Below, piece after piece: positions 1 through 12,429 of a stretch of DNA of 64,000 nt (position 1 is its first letter; every line of letters begins with the position of its first letter). Below the pieces are notes generated by a model. The model was not told where the DNA came from, ran no database searches, and saw only the letters and a list, made by a program, of their open reading frames with translations. The translations under genes were made by a program, and so were the position numbers. The stretch comes from Strongylocentrotus droebachiensis (Eukaryota; Echinodermata; Echinoidea; Camarodonta; Strongylocentrotidae), in the NCBI GenBank assembly GCA_035222895.1, contig JAVYIG010004958.1, positions 62,001-126,000 on the forward strand, in the 5' to 3' direction.

Positions 1-1821
1 CATTATGGGTGTCAGGATTTACCTGCACAGTTTTTAACAAATTCTATTTTTTATAATGAATAATGTATCAATATGTGAATATTTTGAAAAATAAAAAGGA
101 AAACCTTAAAATTTAAATGGCCTAATTTTTTTATTTCTGAATACTTTATCATAAATGGTAAAATCAAAAAAATGCAAATAAAGCATCAATAAGCTCAAAT
201 ACTAGTAATATCATTGAACTGTAAAGAGAAATTCTTGGAAATCAGTGCCAATGTACTTTTTACTACATTTGTAGATATTATTCTTGGTTTTGAAGAAATG
301 CATGTTCTTAGAGATCAGTTGTCGCAAATATATATTTAAAAACGTAAACAAATCTGCATGAACGCTATTTTGAGAGGAAATTCAAGGAAATGCAAGCACC
401 GATGATCAAATTTGTTTGAAAGTAATCAGGATTTCTGCTTCAAAAGATATGTGAGTGTTTTACAGAAATGTAAAAATTAAATAGTTTTAGACCCCAAAAT
501 GGTTGACTTGTAAAGATCATACCTTTTGTATGTGCAGCCTGTACATGTGTACCACTACCATGATGTATAAAACTATAATTAAAATAATTAAAATATTATT
601 CTGCTTTTACAAAGCACCTAATACATCAAAGATGTCTGTAAGCCGTTCACAGATATATTATTAAACTGGTCATCGGATTTATGCTTGCCCACCCATCACA
701 TTCTTTTCCAAAATTCTTCTTTTATCTTTCATTCTCATCTCTCTCTTCTCTAAATACTGTGTTTAGAGTGAAAATTATCAACTAAAACAGAGTATGGATA
801 ATTCTGTCTTTCTTCCTGCTCCTTGCGCACATTTAGAATGAATCTCTTTTCTCCTCTCTCCTTCTCTTCGTTGGAGGCAGAACGGCTGCAATAATTCTGA
901 CTAATGATCATTTACCCATGAAAACCCAAGTACAAAAAAAAGTCTCACGACTCTCAAAAATCTTTCTCTTTTTCGTCTATGTTAATTCTTCTCTCTTTCT
1001 TTTACCTCCCTAAAATGCTGTATTAGTACCCATTCTCCCTATTTACAGATTGGATTAAGACGAATTATAATTACAAACCATGAAAAGACATGCATTTAAG
1101 CATCCGTCAGCCTGTCAGCAAGGCAGAGACGGCCCTATCAATTCGACCCGTTTAACACCACAAATGCAGACTGACACGGCATATTATCAAATTATCCCAG
1201 GGAACCTCTACATTAGACCCATTCACACTGCAGAAAAAAAAAAATCTATCTTAAAAAAAGGATCAGCCTTTATAACTACAGTGTAGCATTCACACTACTG
1301 GAAAAAAAAACATAAATAAACATCAGTGTGTGCCAATTTTTTGTTTTGTTTTGTGTTGTGTTTTTTGGGTGAAGAGAATCACATGAGGAACTTTTTTTTA
1401 AATAATTTACCAGTGTTACAAGAGTGAGTATTCACAAGTAAAATGCAAAAACTGGTGGAGTTTTTTATGTTTGTGGGGGCATGTACATTTAGTCGCAAAG
1501 CAACTTCCATTGAAACTTTGATCGCAACAAAAACTCAACGGTTTTTGCTTGCAGTGTGAAAGCCCCTAGTCATGCGTGTTCCTAATTCTCACTCTGAGGG
1601 GTGAAATAAAGAATGGCCAGTCTGAAATTGTCACAAGAAATTACAGATGATGGCATTTCGAGAGTAGGACCGAGCCCTATTGAAGACAAAAAATAACACA
1701 ATCCATTCTTGGTTTGGATTATTTCCTCTTTTATGTCCATTCTCCCTCAGTATTCCATCATTCTGTCTGACATCATTAAGAGAGAAATGTCCATCTTTTC
1801 TTGTTGGTAATGCAGCAGGTT
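1..1821. other. AT-rich DNA without a supported gene
   Basis: No convincing exon or repeat boundary. A 68-codon open frame at 1080-1286 shows no recognisable motif. Confidence 0.5.
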
Positions 1822-2090
1822 GCTCTCTCTCTCTCTCTCTCTCTTTCTCTTTCTCCTTATCTCTCTCTCTCTCTCTCTCTTGGTCTCCTTCTCTATCTCT
1901 TTCTTTCTCTTTTTCTATTTCTCTTTCTCCTTATCTCTCTCTTGTTCTCCTTCTCTATCTATTTCTCTCTCTCTCTCTTTATTTCTCCCTCTCACTCTCT
2001 TTCTCTTGCTCTCCTTCTCTATCTCTTTCTCCCTCTCACTCTCTCCTTCTCACTCTGATTTTCCCTCTCACTCTCTCACTCTCACTCTCA

Positions 2091-2122
<32 letters not shown>

Positions 2123-2158
2123 TTCTTTCTCTTCTTCTCCCACTCTCTCTCTCTTTCA
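1822..2158. repeat. Imperfect (CT)n microsatellite
   Basis: About 340 bases of CT with CTTT, TCTAT and CTCC interruptions. It yields overlapping Leu/Ser-rich frames that are not genes. Confidence 0.95.
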
Positions 2159-2301
2159 ATTTGTATCATAATTTTTTTGTCAAACCCTTTGCCTTTGTGT
2201 ATGAGCAAGTTAAACAATGGGATTGCATTTGTAGGGCTACTTGTAAGCCAAAATTAAGCCCAACTGTTCAGTGATTTATAGAAACGATGATAACGATAAG
2301 G

Positions 2302-2701
2302 CCTAAAAAAAGAAGATGTTGTAGTGCCCTTAAGTTGCCAGAACCTGGGTCAGTCGGTCGGATATCTTTTTTTTTTTCTTGTCAAAACAGCGACAGTTGC
2401 CCGAGAAACTCAAAACCGGTAACGTCGCCCAAATCTTGCTGGTTTCTACTGTAGCTGGTGTAGTGCATGGTATATACACGCACACAAGGTCGGGGTCTAC
2501 TTTTTAGGCAAGCAGGATTTCAGATTGAGGGCAGAAGACGAGTCAGAATTTGGGAATCATTTGATGATTTTATGCATCTTTATCCCGTTTAAACAAAAAT
2601 ACTTTTTTTTTCTCTAAAAAACGGTAAAAAAAAACGTTATTAAAAAGCCGACCGTAGATTTTAAGATTTTTGGGTCGGTCGCAAAGGGGAATACAACATC
2701 C
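2302..2701. repeat. Putative MITE next to the LINE remnant
   Basis: GATGTTGTAGTGCCC (about 2314-2328) is inverted as GGGGAATACAACATC (about 2686-2700), 13 of 15 bases agreeing. Inside, GTCAGTCGGTCGG and GGGTCGGTCGC repeat in opposite orientation. No target duplication is obvious. The right end abuts the LINE 3' region. Confidence 0.35.
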
Positions 2702-4210
2702 TGAGCAGATTAAGCATCCTCTGTGATAGTTGACCCTAGATATCCGAATTGATCAACAGTTTCAAGCCAGTGTGTTGTCAGGGAACTGAGCTCATCTGGT
2801 GTTCCAGCAATCAGGTCAATGTCTTCCATCTCAGATGGGTGACAGATCTGCCTCCGTTGCTGACTGAACTCTAAAACCCTCAAAGAGCTTCTGTCATGAC
2901 ATATATTTCAAGAAAATGTTAAAGATGGTGGTTGAAAGCAAACAATCTTGCCTGATGCAAACTTTGGTGGAAAACTAATAACTCATCTCTTGTGAAAGAC
3001 AGCACTTAAAGATGCTTTGTAAAGGGTCCCACTGGCATTAACAATGCCTTTGCTGATGTTAAACTTGCGAAGAACCCCTATCACTCCAGCCGACCAGACA
3101 AGGTCAAATGCTTTCTTGAAAACTATGAAATTATGGAAGAGTGCCTTCTGGTCAGTCCTGAATTTCTCACTTAGAATCCTCAGATTATAGATTTGCTCCA
3201 CCGTGTTTCCTATGTGCAATGATCCTTTCTACTTGTGGATGGAGTCTACTTAGGATCACTGTCAGGTATATCTTGTGGGGATGACTGATCAGACAGATTG
3301 TACTGTAGTTGCTACAGGACTTGAGGTGCCTTTCTCTAGGAGTGGTATGATGATCGACCTAGACCATGCACCAATTGTCCACGCCTTATTGAAGAGTTTG
3401 TGTACGCCTCAATTGTGGTTTGCCTACCATGTTTGAGGAATTCTGTTCTGAAACTCTATGTACCTGGTGCAGCCATATTTTTTTACTTGCACCTTTCAAT
3501 TGTTACTGTTTATACTTTATAACAACTTCACCGTCGGCCATTGACTGCATGTGCATCCCATCCCAGTATAGCTTCGAGAGTGAGCTGCAAAAGGGTTTTG
3601 TGCTTCAAACTTCAAACAGCTACATGTACTTCAACATCAGGCCGAAGAATTAGTGGGTCTTCCTTCTGCTCAGTAACTGTGACTGACCTCAGCTTACCTA
3701 GCAGTTTCTGATCCGATATCAGTTGGTAACTATAGAGTTCATCGCAGTATGCCTTCCACCTTCTCAGAACATCCTTTGTTTCTGCAAGGAGGTTGCCATT
3801 TCTGTCTTTTATAACAATCAATCTTGTTTCCTTTCCTTTGTTCTAGTGAGGTCTCCTATTGTTTTCTAGGCTGCTGCAGTGTTGTTACATTTCATGTCCT
3901 TGTTAATTTTTTGGACTGGTCAGTGATCCACTTTTCATTGGTTCCTTTGGTTTGGTTGCTTGCTTAACTGCTTTGTTGGATGATTGTCTACATGTATATG
4001 CTTAACAGTCAGTGTCACTGATGAACATTTTCTTCTCCAACTGTCATACAACTGCAACACCTCATCAGTCATCCATTTGTTCTTCTTGACCCTTGCTCTT
4101 CCAAGAACCTCCTTTGTATGTAAGTTCTCTACCACTACACTTTTGTGCAAGGTGACAAAAGGAGGATTAGAATTTTATAGAAATATTTTTGAAGTGTTGG
4201 CACACCAGTT
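2700..4210 (-). pseudogene. Decayed non-LTR retrotransposon (LINE) with reverse transcriptase remnants
   Basis: Read from high to low coordinates, several minus-strand fragments line up in LINE order. First comes a linker with EVLGRARVKKNKWMTDEVLQL (about 4120-4050). Next is a pre-RT segment, DRNGNLLAETKDVLRRWKAY (about 3810-3740). An RT core then follows with NTVEQIYNLRILSEK and FKKAFDLVW (3207-3090), the counterpart of TVEQIFNLRI..DFKKAFDRVW in LINE polymerases. Near 2840-2780 the FADD catalytic region is out of frame: HLR is followed by a short deletion and then IDLIAGTPDELSSL in another frame. Frameshifts and stops separate all the pieces, so the copy is dead. The endonuclease and 5' end were not found. 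Confidence 0.8.
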
Positions 4211-5233
4211 AAGCACATCCTGCTCTTTATTTTGTACAAGGCCCTGGCATAAAAGCAACTGCGATTAATCACGACTTATACATGTACCGGTATGCGTTTG
4301 ATATCAATAGCAACTGTGTACAGATGAGAAAGGAGACTGCAAACTTGTGATTGATTGGAGGACTTACAAATGTACAATTGTTTCAGATTAATTAATCACA
4401 ACTCTTTGTAAGATGGGGCTCAGGTATTAATGCAACAGCTAAATCTCTTTCAAACTGAGCCAAGTAATCAGGGTTGTACAGAAACAAAGATTACTACAAC
4501 AAACTCAAGATCAGACCAAAGTAGGTCTACAAAACACTTCGAAGTAGACCACTCTTAGATCGTTTCATGCTTCCAAATCTTGAACTGACATGGACAATAC
4601 ATTTGTATGTATTCCCTTTCAGGAAATGTCAAAAACTAATACTTGACAATCCTGGCCACATATACCTTTATTGAACTGAAATCACAGCTTGCGTTTTCAG
4701 TGGCTTAGTGGTGCCTAGTCACATATTGAACTAATCATCTTGTAATCACGTCTTTAATCAAAGAATGTTCAATATCTGACAAATACTTCTATTTTGTTTT
4801 GAACTGTCATATTGTTGTTAATTCAAGGATATTCCTCATAACAATTCTTGGCACCAAACACGGATGTGTCACAAAATTAGCAGCAGAGGGTGCGAAAATG
4901 TTTGTTCTCGCTGTTTCCATGTATCTTGTTTATTTTGGGGCTGTAAATTAATCACTTATTGAGTCAAAACACACACAAAAGTGAGCAACTCTCTAATCCC
5001 TTAATCAAAAACACTGCTTTTCTATACTAATTACTATTTTCTAAATCTTTGACATGCATATAGTTTCTGTCCATGTATAATATATATTTCCAGATAGGGA
5101 CTTATTATTAGACAAAAATGTAGCAATGAATGTAGTAAATACTAGCTTTGTAATAATTTGAAGAAGAAAAAGCTAATTAATTTGTCTCTCGGAATAATAA
5201 TGCCCTGAGCAAGAAGAAATTACAAGTACATAC

Positions 5234-5512
5234 CTTGGTCATTATCAAAACTGTCAAACTGGGCCTTATTTGATTTTCTCTTCTCTTCCATCTCCTTCTT
5301 CTTCTGTGGCCAGTCTAGTTCTTCGTTCATGATGGCCATCTCGCACATTCCTGTGTCATCACTCGTAATGAAGGAATGGCGGATGTGAGCAATTATGAAG
5401 GCAGGGTCATCTAGGAGAGCCATGATTGGTTGATCACAGCTAGGCAAGACAGAATGCTCCAATCACATGGGTTGGGGTATGTCAAGGGAGACAGAAGCAA
5501 CACTTAAGGTTT
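5234..5512 (-). CDS. Candidate first coding exon of an unrecognised minus-strand gene
   Basis: Read on the minus strand, a CTTTCTCCTCAG acceptor (exon starts at 5512) precedes an ATG at 5423 in good context (ATCATGG). From it 63 codons stay open to a strong donor, CCAAG|GTATGT (exon ends at 5234, phase 1). The peptide starts MALLDDPAFIIAHIRH, passes through EELDWPQKK and an acidic/basic charged stretch, and ends FDSFDNDQ. Composition is protein-like, not low complexity, and the end agrees with the splice signal. I do not recognise the family. The likely promoter and untranslated exon would lie at higher coordinates (about 6.5-6.9 kb) and later exons below 5.2 kb, where I could not find a convincing partner. 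Alternatives are a relic exon or a chance ORF. Confidence 0.45.
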
Positions 5513-7927
5513 CTGAGGAGAAAGAGGGTAAGAGTTGATTAAGTGCAAATATTTCAAAACCTGAGGTAAATTGAACAATGTCAACCATGTACGTAAAAAA
5601 TAATTACCTAAAGGTTTCGGATAACATTCTAAACATCAGTAGTAACCCTGTAACCGATCTTGAGCCGATCAGGTGAAAATCAGATAATAAATTTTGATCG
5701 CCGATCAATAAAAATGATCAGAAAAAAATTGGCAGATTTTTTTTTTTTTTAAATGCCTCTTCTCTTTAATAGGCTAATATTATAATTTTCAAAGTCATTA
5801 AAACTAAAAGGCACTTAATATCAACAACTCTAAATGACAAAATAATCCCAGCTATGCAAAGTCTGTTTGTCGATTATTTTTGCCGATACCGATCAAAGGT
5901 GCGAGGGTTTCGCTCAGATCTTCCGATCCGATCAAAGCCCCAACTTACAGGGTTAATCAGTAGACATGCATCCACTATTGTTAAAGATTTGAGTCCCGGA
6001 TAGCCTGTGTTGATAACCTCGTCAGAAGCATAGGCACACAGGAAAGAGATTTTCATGGACAGGAGCTTTTTTATACATAGTGAAATTCTTACTAATACAA
6101 TGTTTGAAACGCTGGTTTAAACCCACGCATTATGAAACAGAGCATACAGCATTGTGAAGTTAGCAATCTTAATCTTAGATCCTCATGAAATTCATGCAAG
6201 TAATTCACATTATTAATTGAGGATGATCATTATGGTCAATAACTTCATGCACCAGCGCACGCCCACCCAAAACCCGCCGTTTGTATGCATTTGTATTGCA
6301 TTGTGCAGCAGTTTGCCGTGAAACCTGACATTGTTATGTAGGAAAAATACTCGAAAAAAAATTAAAAATTGACCGAAAACAGGTAAGAAAGATAACAACT
6401 TTTAAACCGTGACCGTTATTTGGACAATTGTGGAAGATTTATATGATTGTTGATGTGTTATAGTAAGGTATCTTCACGCCAGAGTTACTGGTCCAAAGCA
6501 TGGTCACAGTTGTGAACAAGCGCCCATTATTGTAGGTCTGCTTCAAGAATAAACCGGCGCCGATACTATCCCGTCAGATGTTCATTCAAAAATGAATGGG
6601 AGATGTAATATTATACCGGCTTGTGTCATACTCATTCATACACGTTATACACTGCACTGTCACTGCACTGACTCAATACAGTCGTGAAATGCAAAGACAT
6701 GTCACATTGATTTACAACTGCCCACAACTATATACACGGATATAAACATATGGCAAATGAACATATACATTCATATATTCCAATTTTCTATTATTTGACG
6801 ACAAACATCGAACAATGTCTTTTAAATATCAATCTTAGTTACCTAAACTGTAGCAGAATATACCGGACAGGAAGCTGACATGTTGTTTACTACTATATCC
6901 GTAACCTTTCAACTTTGGGAGAGTGCACTTTGTAAATAGGGGAGAACAACTGGTAATATTCGTAGTATTGATACAAAATATTACTTTGTGTGCTTACTGC
7001 ACTTATATACCACTTTATCTGAAGTGTCTAAATAAATGTATCGAATGAAAATAGCAACAAAAAATAGCTGTAAAATAGTAATGTATTTGACGGGAGTTTT
7101 CCTTTTTATATGAATTTCACTTCAAATACCCTACTTGTAAAATAGACTCGTCAATTAGGGTGGAGTCTGCAAAATATGATTTGGAGGAGGGATGAGCTGT
7201 AAAGAGGAGGGGTCTTTTGATCGAGGGGGAGGGTGGTACTCCTAATGTAAATAAACAATTTAAGATAAAAACGTATTGGATGTATCTATTGATAGGAACG
7301 TTACGCCCCTAAATCTCATCATATTGAATTTTCCTTATTCGTCATCAACTTATACATAAATGATTATTATCCCGGATTATAAACCTTGTCCTACATAGTT
7401 ATATCCTTATCACATTTTTATAAGTAAAAATGTATGTCTTTGCAGGGATCTTCTTGGAGATTTTCAATGTGCGTACACCTAACCTGTCATTTCTTTCTTC
7501 TCCTACTTCTTTTTTTCTTTTTTTCTTTGTTTTGCTTGTCATATTGCCCACTTTTGTATCGGCTTGATATTAACCTTTTTGGTTTAAAGTATTTTTAAAT
7601 ATCTCAAAATTATCCCTATATCGAACTTAACTGGGGGATGTTATGGTCTTTTCAAATCCTATGTGACTTTTGTTATACTGAAATTTAACTCGGTGGGGAG
7701 GGGGTAGGGTCTCAAGGAGCCTGTGAGTATTTTTAAACATGAACAAAATTATTTTGCATGTTGAAGGCATACAAAATGGGGCCGGGCTCATGTTTGAAAA
7801 GGACACATAATTAAATATCCCGGGTACCTCTACCAGGCATGGTATAATAGAAACATCAGTTTTTATCGCAGGGTAGAAATTGAACAAGTTGTTAAAATAG
7901 CAGTAGTAAAAGAAACAGTTAACAAAT
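5513..7927. other. Non-coding DNA upstream of the 5.2-kb exon candidate
   Basis: If the 5234-5512 exon is real, its promoter and untranslated first exon should lie here. I see no TATA box or CpG island. AT-rich DNA with a short palindrome, CATTCAAAAATGAATG, near 6583. Confidence 0.4.
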
Positions 7928-8275
7928 TGTAGTAGTAGTAGCAGCAGCAGTAGAAGTAGTAATAGAAGTAATAGTATCATGGTAGTGATGGTATAGTAGT
8001 ATAGTATAGTAGTAGTTGTAGTACTAGTAGCAATTGTAGGCCTAATAGTTGTAGTAGTTGTGATAGTGGTAGTAGAAGTAACAGTAGTAGTAGTGGTGAT
8101 GGTGGTTGTACAATAATAGCAGTATAGTAGTGGTGATGGTGGTAGTATAAAAAGTAATAGTTGTGGTGGTGGTGGTGGTGGTGGTGGTGGTGGTGATTGT
8201 GATAGTGGTATTGGTGATGGTGGTGGTAGTGGTAGTAGTGTTGGTGGTGACGGCTGAATTGTTGATGGTGGTGGT
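7928..8275. repeat. (AGT/GGT)n trinucleotide microsatellite
   Basis: Imperfect TAG/TGG repeats, with a pure (GGT)n core near 8163-8195. Long Thr/Ile or Val frames on either strand are artefacts. Confidence 0.93.
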
Positions 8276-8584
8276 AACATTCGCAACAGTAGCAATGATC
8301 TACGAAAATTATTCAATTCCACGTAATATTATCATTGTATCAATTAAAAATATACATAGATTAAAAATCCAAATCACTTAAAAGACCTCGGCTATGTCTA
8401 ACTATAAACATTATTGTTTTGCCATCATGTGCTCGTCATCACAAATTTCACAAACAGGTCATGTCTTTGCAATTTGCTAATTAATGTTCTCTGATTTATG
8501 CCTCGTCAAGCTATTATAGACTCATCATCTTTCCCTTATTACACATTCTTATGGGCAGGTGTCGGGCAGCACTCTCAACAAATT

Positions 8585-9150
8585 CTTCCCCCCTCCCTTT
8601 TCTCTCTCTCTCCCTCTCTCTCTCTCCCTCTCTCTCTCTCTCTCTCCCTCTCCCTTGAAGAGGAGAGGGCTCTTGTAATATTCATGTTGCCATGGAGAAG
8701 AGATGGATGAAGATGATGCTATCCGGAGTCGGATGGTGCAGACCGACAATCAAGAGAACGATTTGAGGAGGAGGGAGAAGGAACTGTGATTGATTTGTTG
8801 GCTGAATGACAGTGCACATACTTAATGACAAGATAATACTCCTTTGGTAGACGCGTCGTCATTATAATCACTATCATCACCGCCATTATAACACCTACGT
8901 GTCTATCAAAATGATGATATAAAACTAAACTTTAAAAAAAAAGGGTCTCTCTCGCTATCCCCTCTCTCTCCCTCTCTCTTTCTCTCTTTCTTTCTCTCCC
9001 TCTTTGTCTCTTTGTCTCTCCCACTCTCTCCTCCCCACTCCTTCCATCACCCCTCCCTCTCTCTCTCTTTCTCTCTCTCTGTCTCTCTCTCTCTCCATCT
9101 CAATCTTTCTTCCCTTCTTACCCCACCCTCTCTCTCTCTCCTTTCCTAAC
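8585..9150. repeat. Two (CT)n tracts with a spacer
   Basis: CT runs at 8585-8656 and 8947-9150 flank about 290 bp of unique DNA, which has a mixed stretch with CGTCGTC near 8850. No gene seen. Confidence 0.92.
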
Positions 9151-9854
9151 TCTTTCTCTGTTACTGTCTGTCTTCCTTTTGTTTCTTTCATTCTAATATG
9201 TATCGTAGAATTGAATTCATTGGAAGATATAATAATATGATCACTGATGATAAAAAAAAACTTTGAAATTGAAATAATGTAAATATGATCTTTAATTTAA
9301 AGGTATTCCTGCAAGGATACATCCATACTTGGATGAGCTGAATCAATTTTGATGACGACGACGACGACTTCGAATTTAAAACGCAGACAAAGATCCAGAC
9401 AAAGATCATCAAAACCATCATTGGCTCTTTATTTTTCCTATAGTAATGAATAAGTTGTCCATCTTTCCATTTATCCATATTTTCACCCACCCATATATCT
9501 ATCTTTATTGTTTATCTTATATCACAAAATATGTTAATAGAATAATTGTTTTGAAATTTGAACCGAGGTTCTTGCCTTTTTGTAAATATATATGTTATGT
9601 AGTTCTTTATCTTTTTATTAAGTGTAAAATACGAAAGCTTTGTATTTAATCACAGAACATATTTTAGCCTAGATGTAGAATAGCTTGTAGCTTAAGTATG
9701 TATTCAATAGTTATTCTTTATGTATTCATTACATTCTCATTCATTGTTGTGATACTTTTTGTGTGTTAGTGGTTCCAGACACGATTAGCAATTAATGCTA
9801 TTTCCTTGTCCCATTTATCCTTTCAATGTTGAACATTCACAATTGATTGTTATA

Positions 9855-10681
9855 CAGTGCGTCCCAGAAAAAAACGAAACCGAGAAGTATTGATGTTCTA
9901 TCATAACTTAATCGCAACTATAATTAATGAATGATACATATTTGGAAAGCTTAGAGTCTCCTCTTTCAGTTGATGCTACGCACGTGATGCATATTCCACG
10001 CATGAGTGATTAAAAGCAATTTGAAGGAAGGAAACCAAAAAGACATTTGGCGGGCGGTATCTGAATTTCGAAGAAAAATTCACATTTCTAGAAAGTTGAG
10101 GTTCTGCCCTTTCATATGACACCTCAATCAGGAAAAATGAGCGAGGAATGACAAAGTTTTGTTTGTTTAAAGTAGTGCTTGCATTTCCATAATTTTATTA
10201 AAAGAATCCGTTTTCACTGGCTGCCTGCCGTATCAATAAACGAAATTAACAAAAGACTTAACTCCGTTTCGTTGACAATCAGCCGTAGACGAGAGTCTTA
10301 ATGCATGGCTGATTGTCATCGAAACGGAGTTAAGTCTTTTGTCAAATCTGCTTTTTGCTACGGCAGGCACCCAGTGAAAACGAATTCGTTTGTTAAAATT
10401 ATGAAAATGTAAGGGCTACTTTAAACAAACAGAACTTTGTTATTCCTGGCTCATTTTTCTTGATTGAGGTATCATATGAAAGGGCAGAAAATGGACTTTC
10501 TAGAAATATGAATTTTTCTTTGAAATTCAGATACCGCCCGCCAAATTACTTTTTGGTTTCCTTCCTTCAAATTGCTTTTAATCACTAATCACCAAATATG
10601 TATCATTCATTAATTATGGTTGTGATTAAGTTATGATAAAACATCGATACTTCTCGGTTTCGTTTTTTCTGGGACGCACTG
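9855..10681. mobile_element. 827-bp fold-back element with TA target duplication (Tc1/mariner-like MITE)
   Basis: The element begins CAGTGCGTCCCAGAAAAAA and ends with its reverse complement. Both ends are flanked by TA (9853-9854 and 10682-10683). The two arms (9855-10284 and 10308-10681) match almost along their whole length around a loop of about 23 bases. The right arm lacks roughly 75 bases present on the left (within 9940-10010). There is no coding capacity. The TA duplication and CAGTG terminus fit the Tc1/mariner superfamily, mobilised in trans. A related solo end lies at 29995. Confidence 0.9.
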
Positions 10682-10785
10682 TATTGATGTATTTTCTGTT
10701 TGGATATGTTTGGATTATAAAACTTCAAACTCAATTCAAAACTCAAACTCGTCTAGCTAAATCTCTCTCTTATCTAATTCATTAA

Positions 10786-11135
10786 AGGTAATACAAAGTT
10801 TTGGTATGGGGTCATGAATTTGGTTCAAATGAACATATTGGCTATTAGCTAATCGACCGATTAGCTATTAGAAATTATATATTACAACTACATATTCTGA
10901 GATTTTTATGGTCGCAGCTACTATTGTACGGCCGTAGGCGCTATTTGATATTTATTAACATTTACCGGGAGCACCGGTAAATGTTTATATTCCATTTTTC
11001 TCGAAAACAGAAGTGTTTTAGGGGCTAAAAATTGTTGTGCTTATAATTCATCTACAGGGGCATCCAAATATATAACAATTGTAAAGAATCACTATCCACC
11101 CAATTTTCAAAATTTACCGAAACTTTGTATTACCT
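10786..11135. mobile_element. 350-bp MITE flanked by TTAA
   Basis: Inverted ends AGGTAATACAAAGTTT(T/C)GGTA sit directly inside TTAA on both sides (10782-10785 and 11136-11139). A TTAA duplication is the hallmark of piggyBac-type transposition, though the AGG terminus is not the usual CCC type. The middle includes a short palindrome around TTTACCGG...CCGGTAAA near 10962-10983. No ORF is present. Confidence 0.75.
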
Positions 11136-11451
11136 TTAAAAGAAATAGCAATGATTCCATCATATGGATGAAGAAATGTTACGCGGATGGGAAGCAAAGT
11201 GGGTAATATGTACTTTGCTAGATCATGAACTTCAATTCTAGCGGGAGAGTTGGTCAGACGGGGCGTATTAGAATTAATCATTGATATTCTAATTTGGACA
11301 CCTCTTCGTTAAGCATTTGTCATAATATCGTCCATGCTGTCTCTGCAATGTGCAGACGTGCGAGAAATCGTAAAAGCTGCATCGTCCGTCGCACTTTTGG
11401 CGGGGTTTAAGACATCTTGGCTTTCATTTTGTAGCATATATAATTACCTTT

Positions 11452-11452
11452 T

Positions 11453-11484
<32 letters not shown>

Positions 11485-11922
11485 CCTCTCTTTGATTATC
11501 TTTCTCTGTCTCTTTTGGTTTGTCTGTCTCTCCATGTCTCTCTCCCTCTCACACTCCCCCACTCTTGTTCTCTCTCTCCCACTCTCTCTCTCTCTTGTTT
11601 TCAGTCTGTCAATCTCTCTCTCTCTCTCTCCATTCTCCTCCTCTTTCCCGTTATTTCTTCTTCTCCCTCTTATTTTCTCTCTCTCTTGTTACTTTTCTCT
11701 TCCATGTTTTGCTTCATTTACTTCTCCTTATTTCCCTCCTCCCCTTCCTCCTCCTCCTCTTCCTCCTCCCCCTCCTCCTCCTTCTTCTTCTTCTTCTTCT
11801 TCTTCTTCTTCTTCTTCTTCTTCTTCTTCTTCTTCTTCTTCTTCTTCTTCTTCTTCTTCTTCGTCTTCTTCTTCTTCGTCTTCTTCTTATTCGTCTTCTT
11901 CTTCTTCTTCCTCTTTACCTTT
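11452..11922. repeat. (CT)n then (CTT)n microsatellites
   Basis: CT-rich DNA at 11452-11710 changes to a CTC/CTT tract, with a nearly pure (CTT)n core at 11780-11862. The three overlapping frames (poly-Ser, poly-Phe, poly-Leu) and the antisense poly-Lys are repeat translations. Confidence 0.94.
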
Positions 11923-12429
11923 ATCTTGAGCATAATATACCAGGGAAAAACATTATTTTGCTTGGCACATCGATTCTCAGGCTCGTTCTCAGTTTCTCTC
12001 AACATGGCAAGATCCATGCTCTCCCGCTTTTGTTTCCTCGCTAGTCCCCTTATTTAAATTCTAATCGAAGTTATATAGACCTAATTTAATTTCTCCGAGA
12101 TGAGTATTTCATAGTAATGTTCCTAGCGCCCTTACAAAACTATCCATCTTCATTTCAAACGCATTATTTAACAGCAACATTTTAGTATTCCAAATGCAAT
12201 CGCATGTGTGACGGCGCACCAGTCGCGTCACGTAGCTGGGCGAACTCGATTAATAAAGACAATACAAGACGCAATATAACGGAACGAACTTGCGCAACAT
12301 CAAGTGCCGAAGAAAATTGCACGATAAAGGTCGGGGAAGTCTATCCCCATAAATTCAGGGCCAAATTAGCCGTAAATTTGACTTTTAGAGGAGAAAGGAT
12401 TCACCATTATTAAGATGGATTTGGGTTAT

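Noticed and set aside
1680..2257. Three overlapping open frames of 85-163 codons
   Set aside because: They are Leu/Ser-rich translations of a CT microsatellite in all frames. The same applies to frames at 11492-12057, 20449-21701, 23265-23872 and 16480-17231 over repeats.
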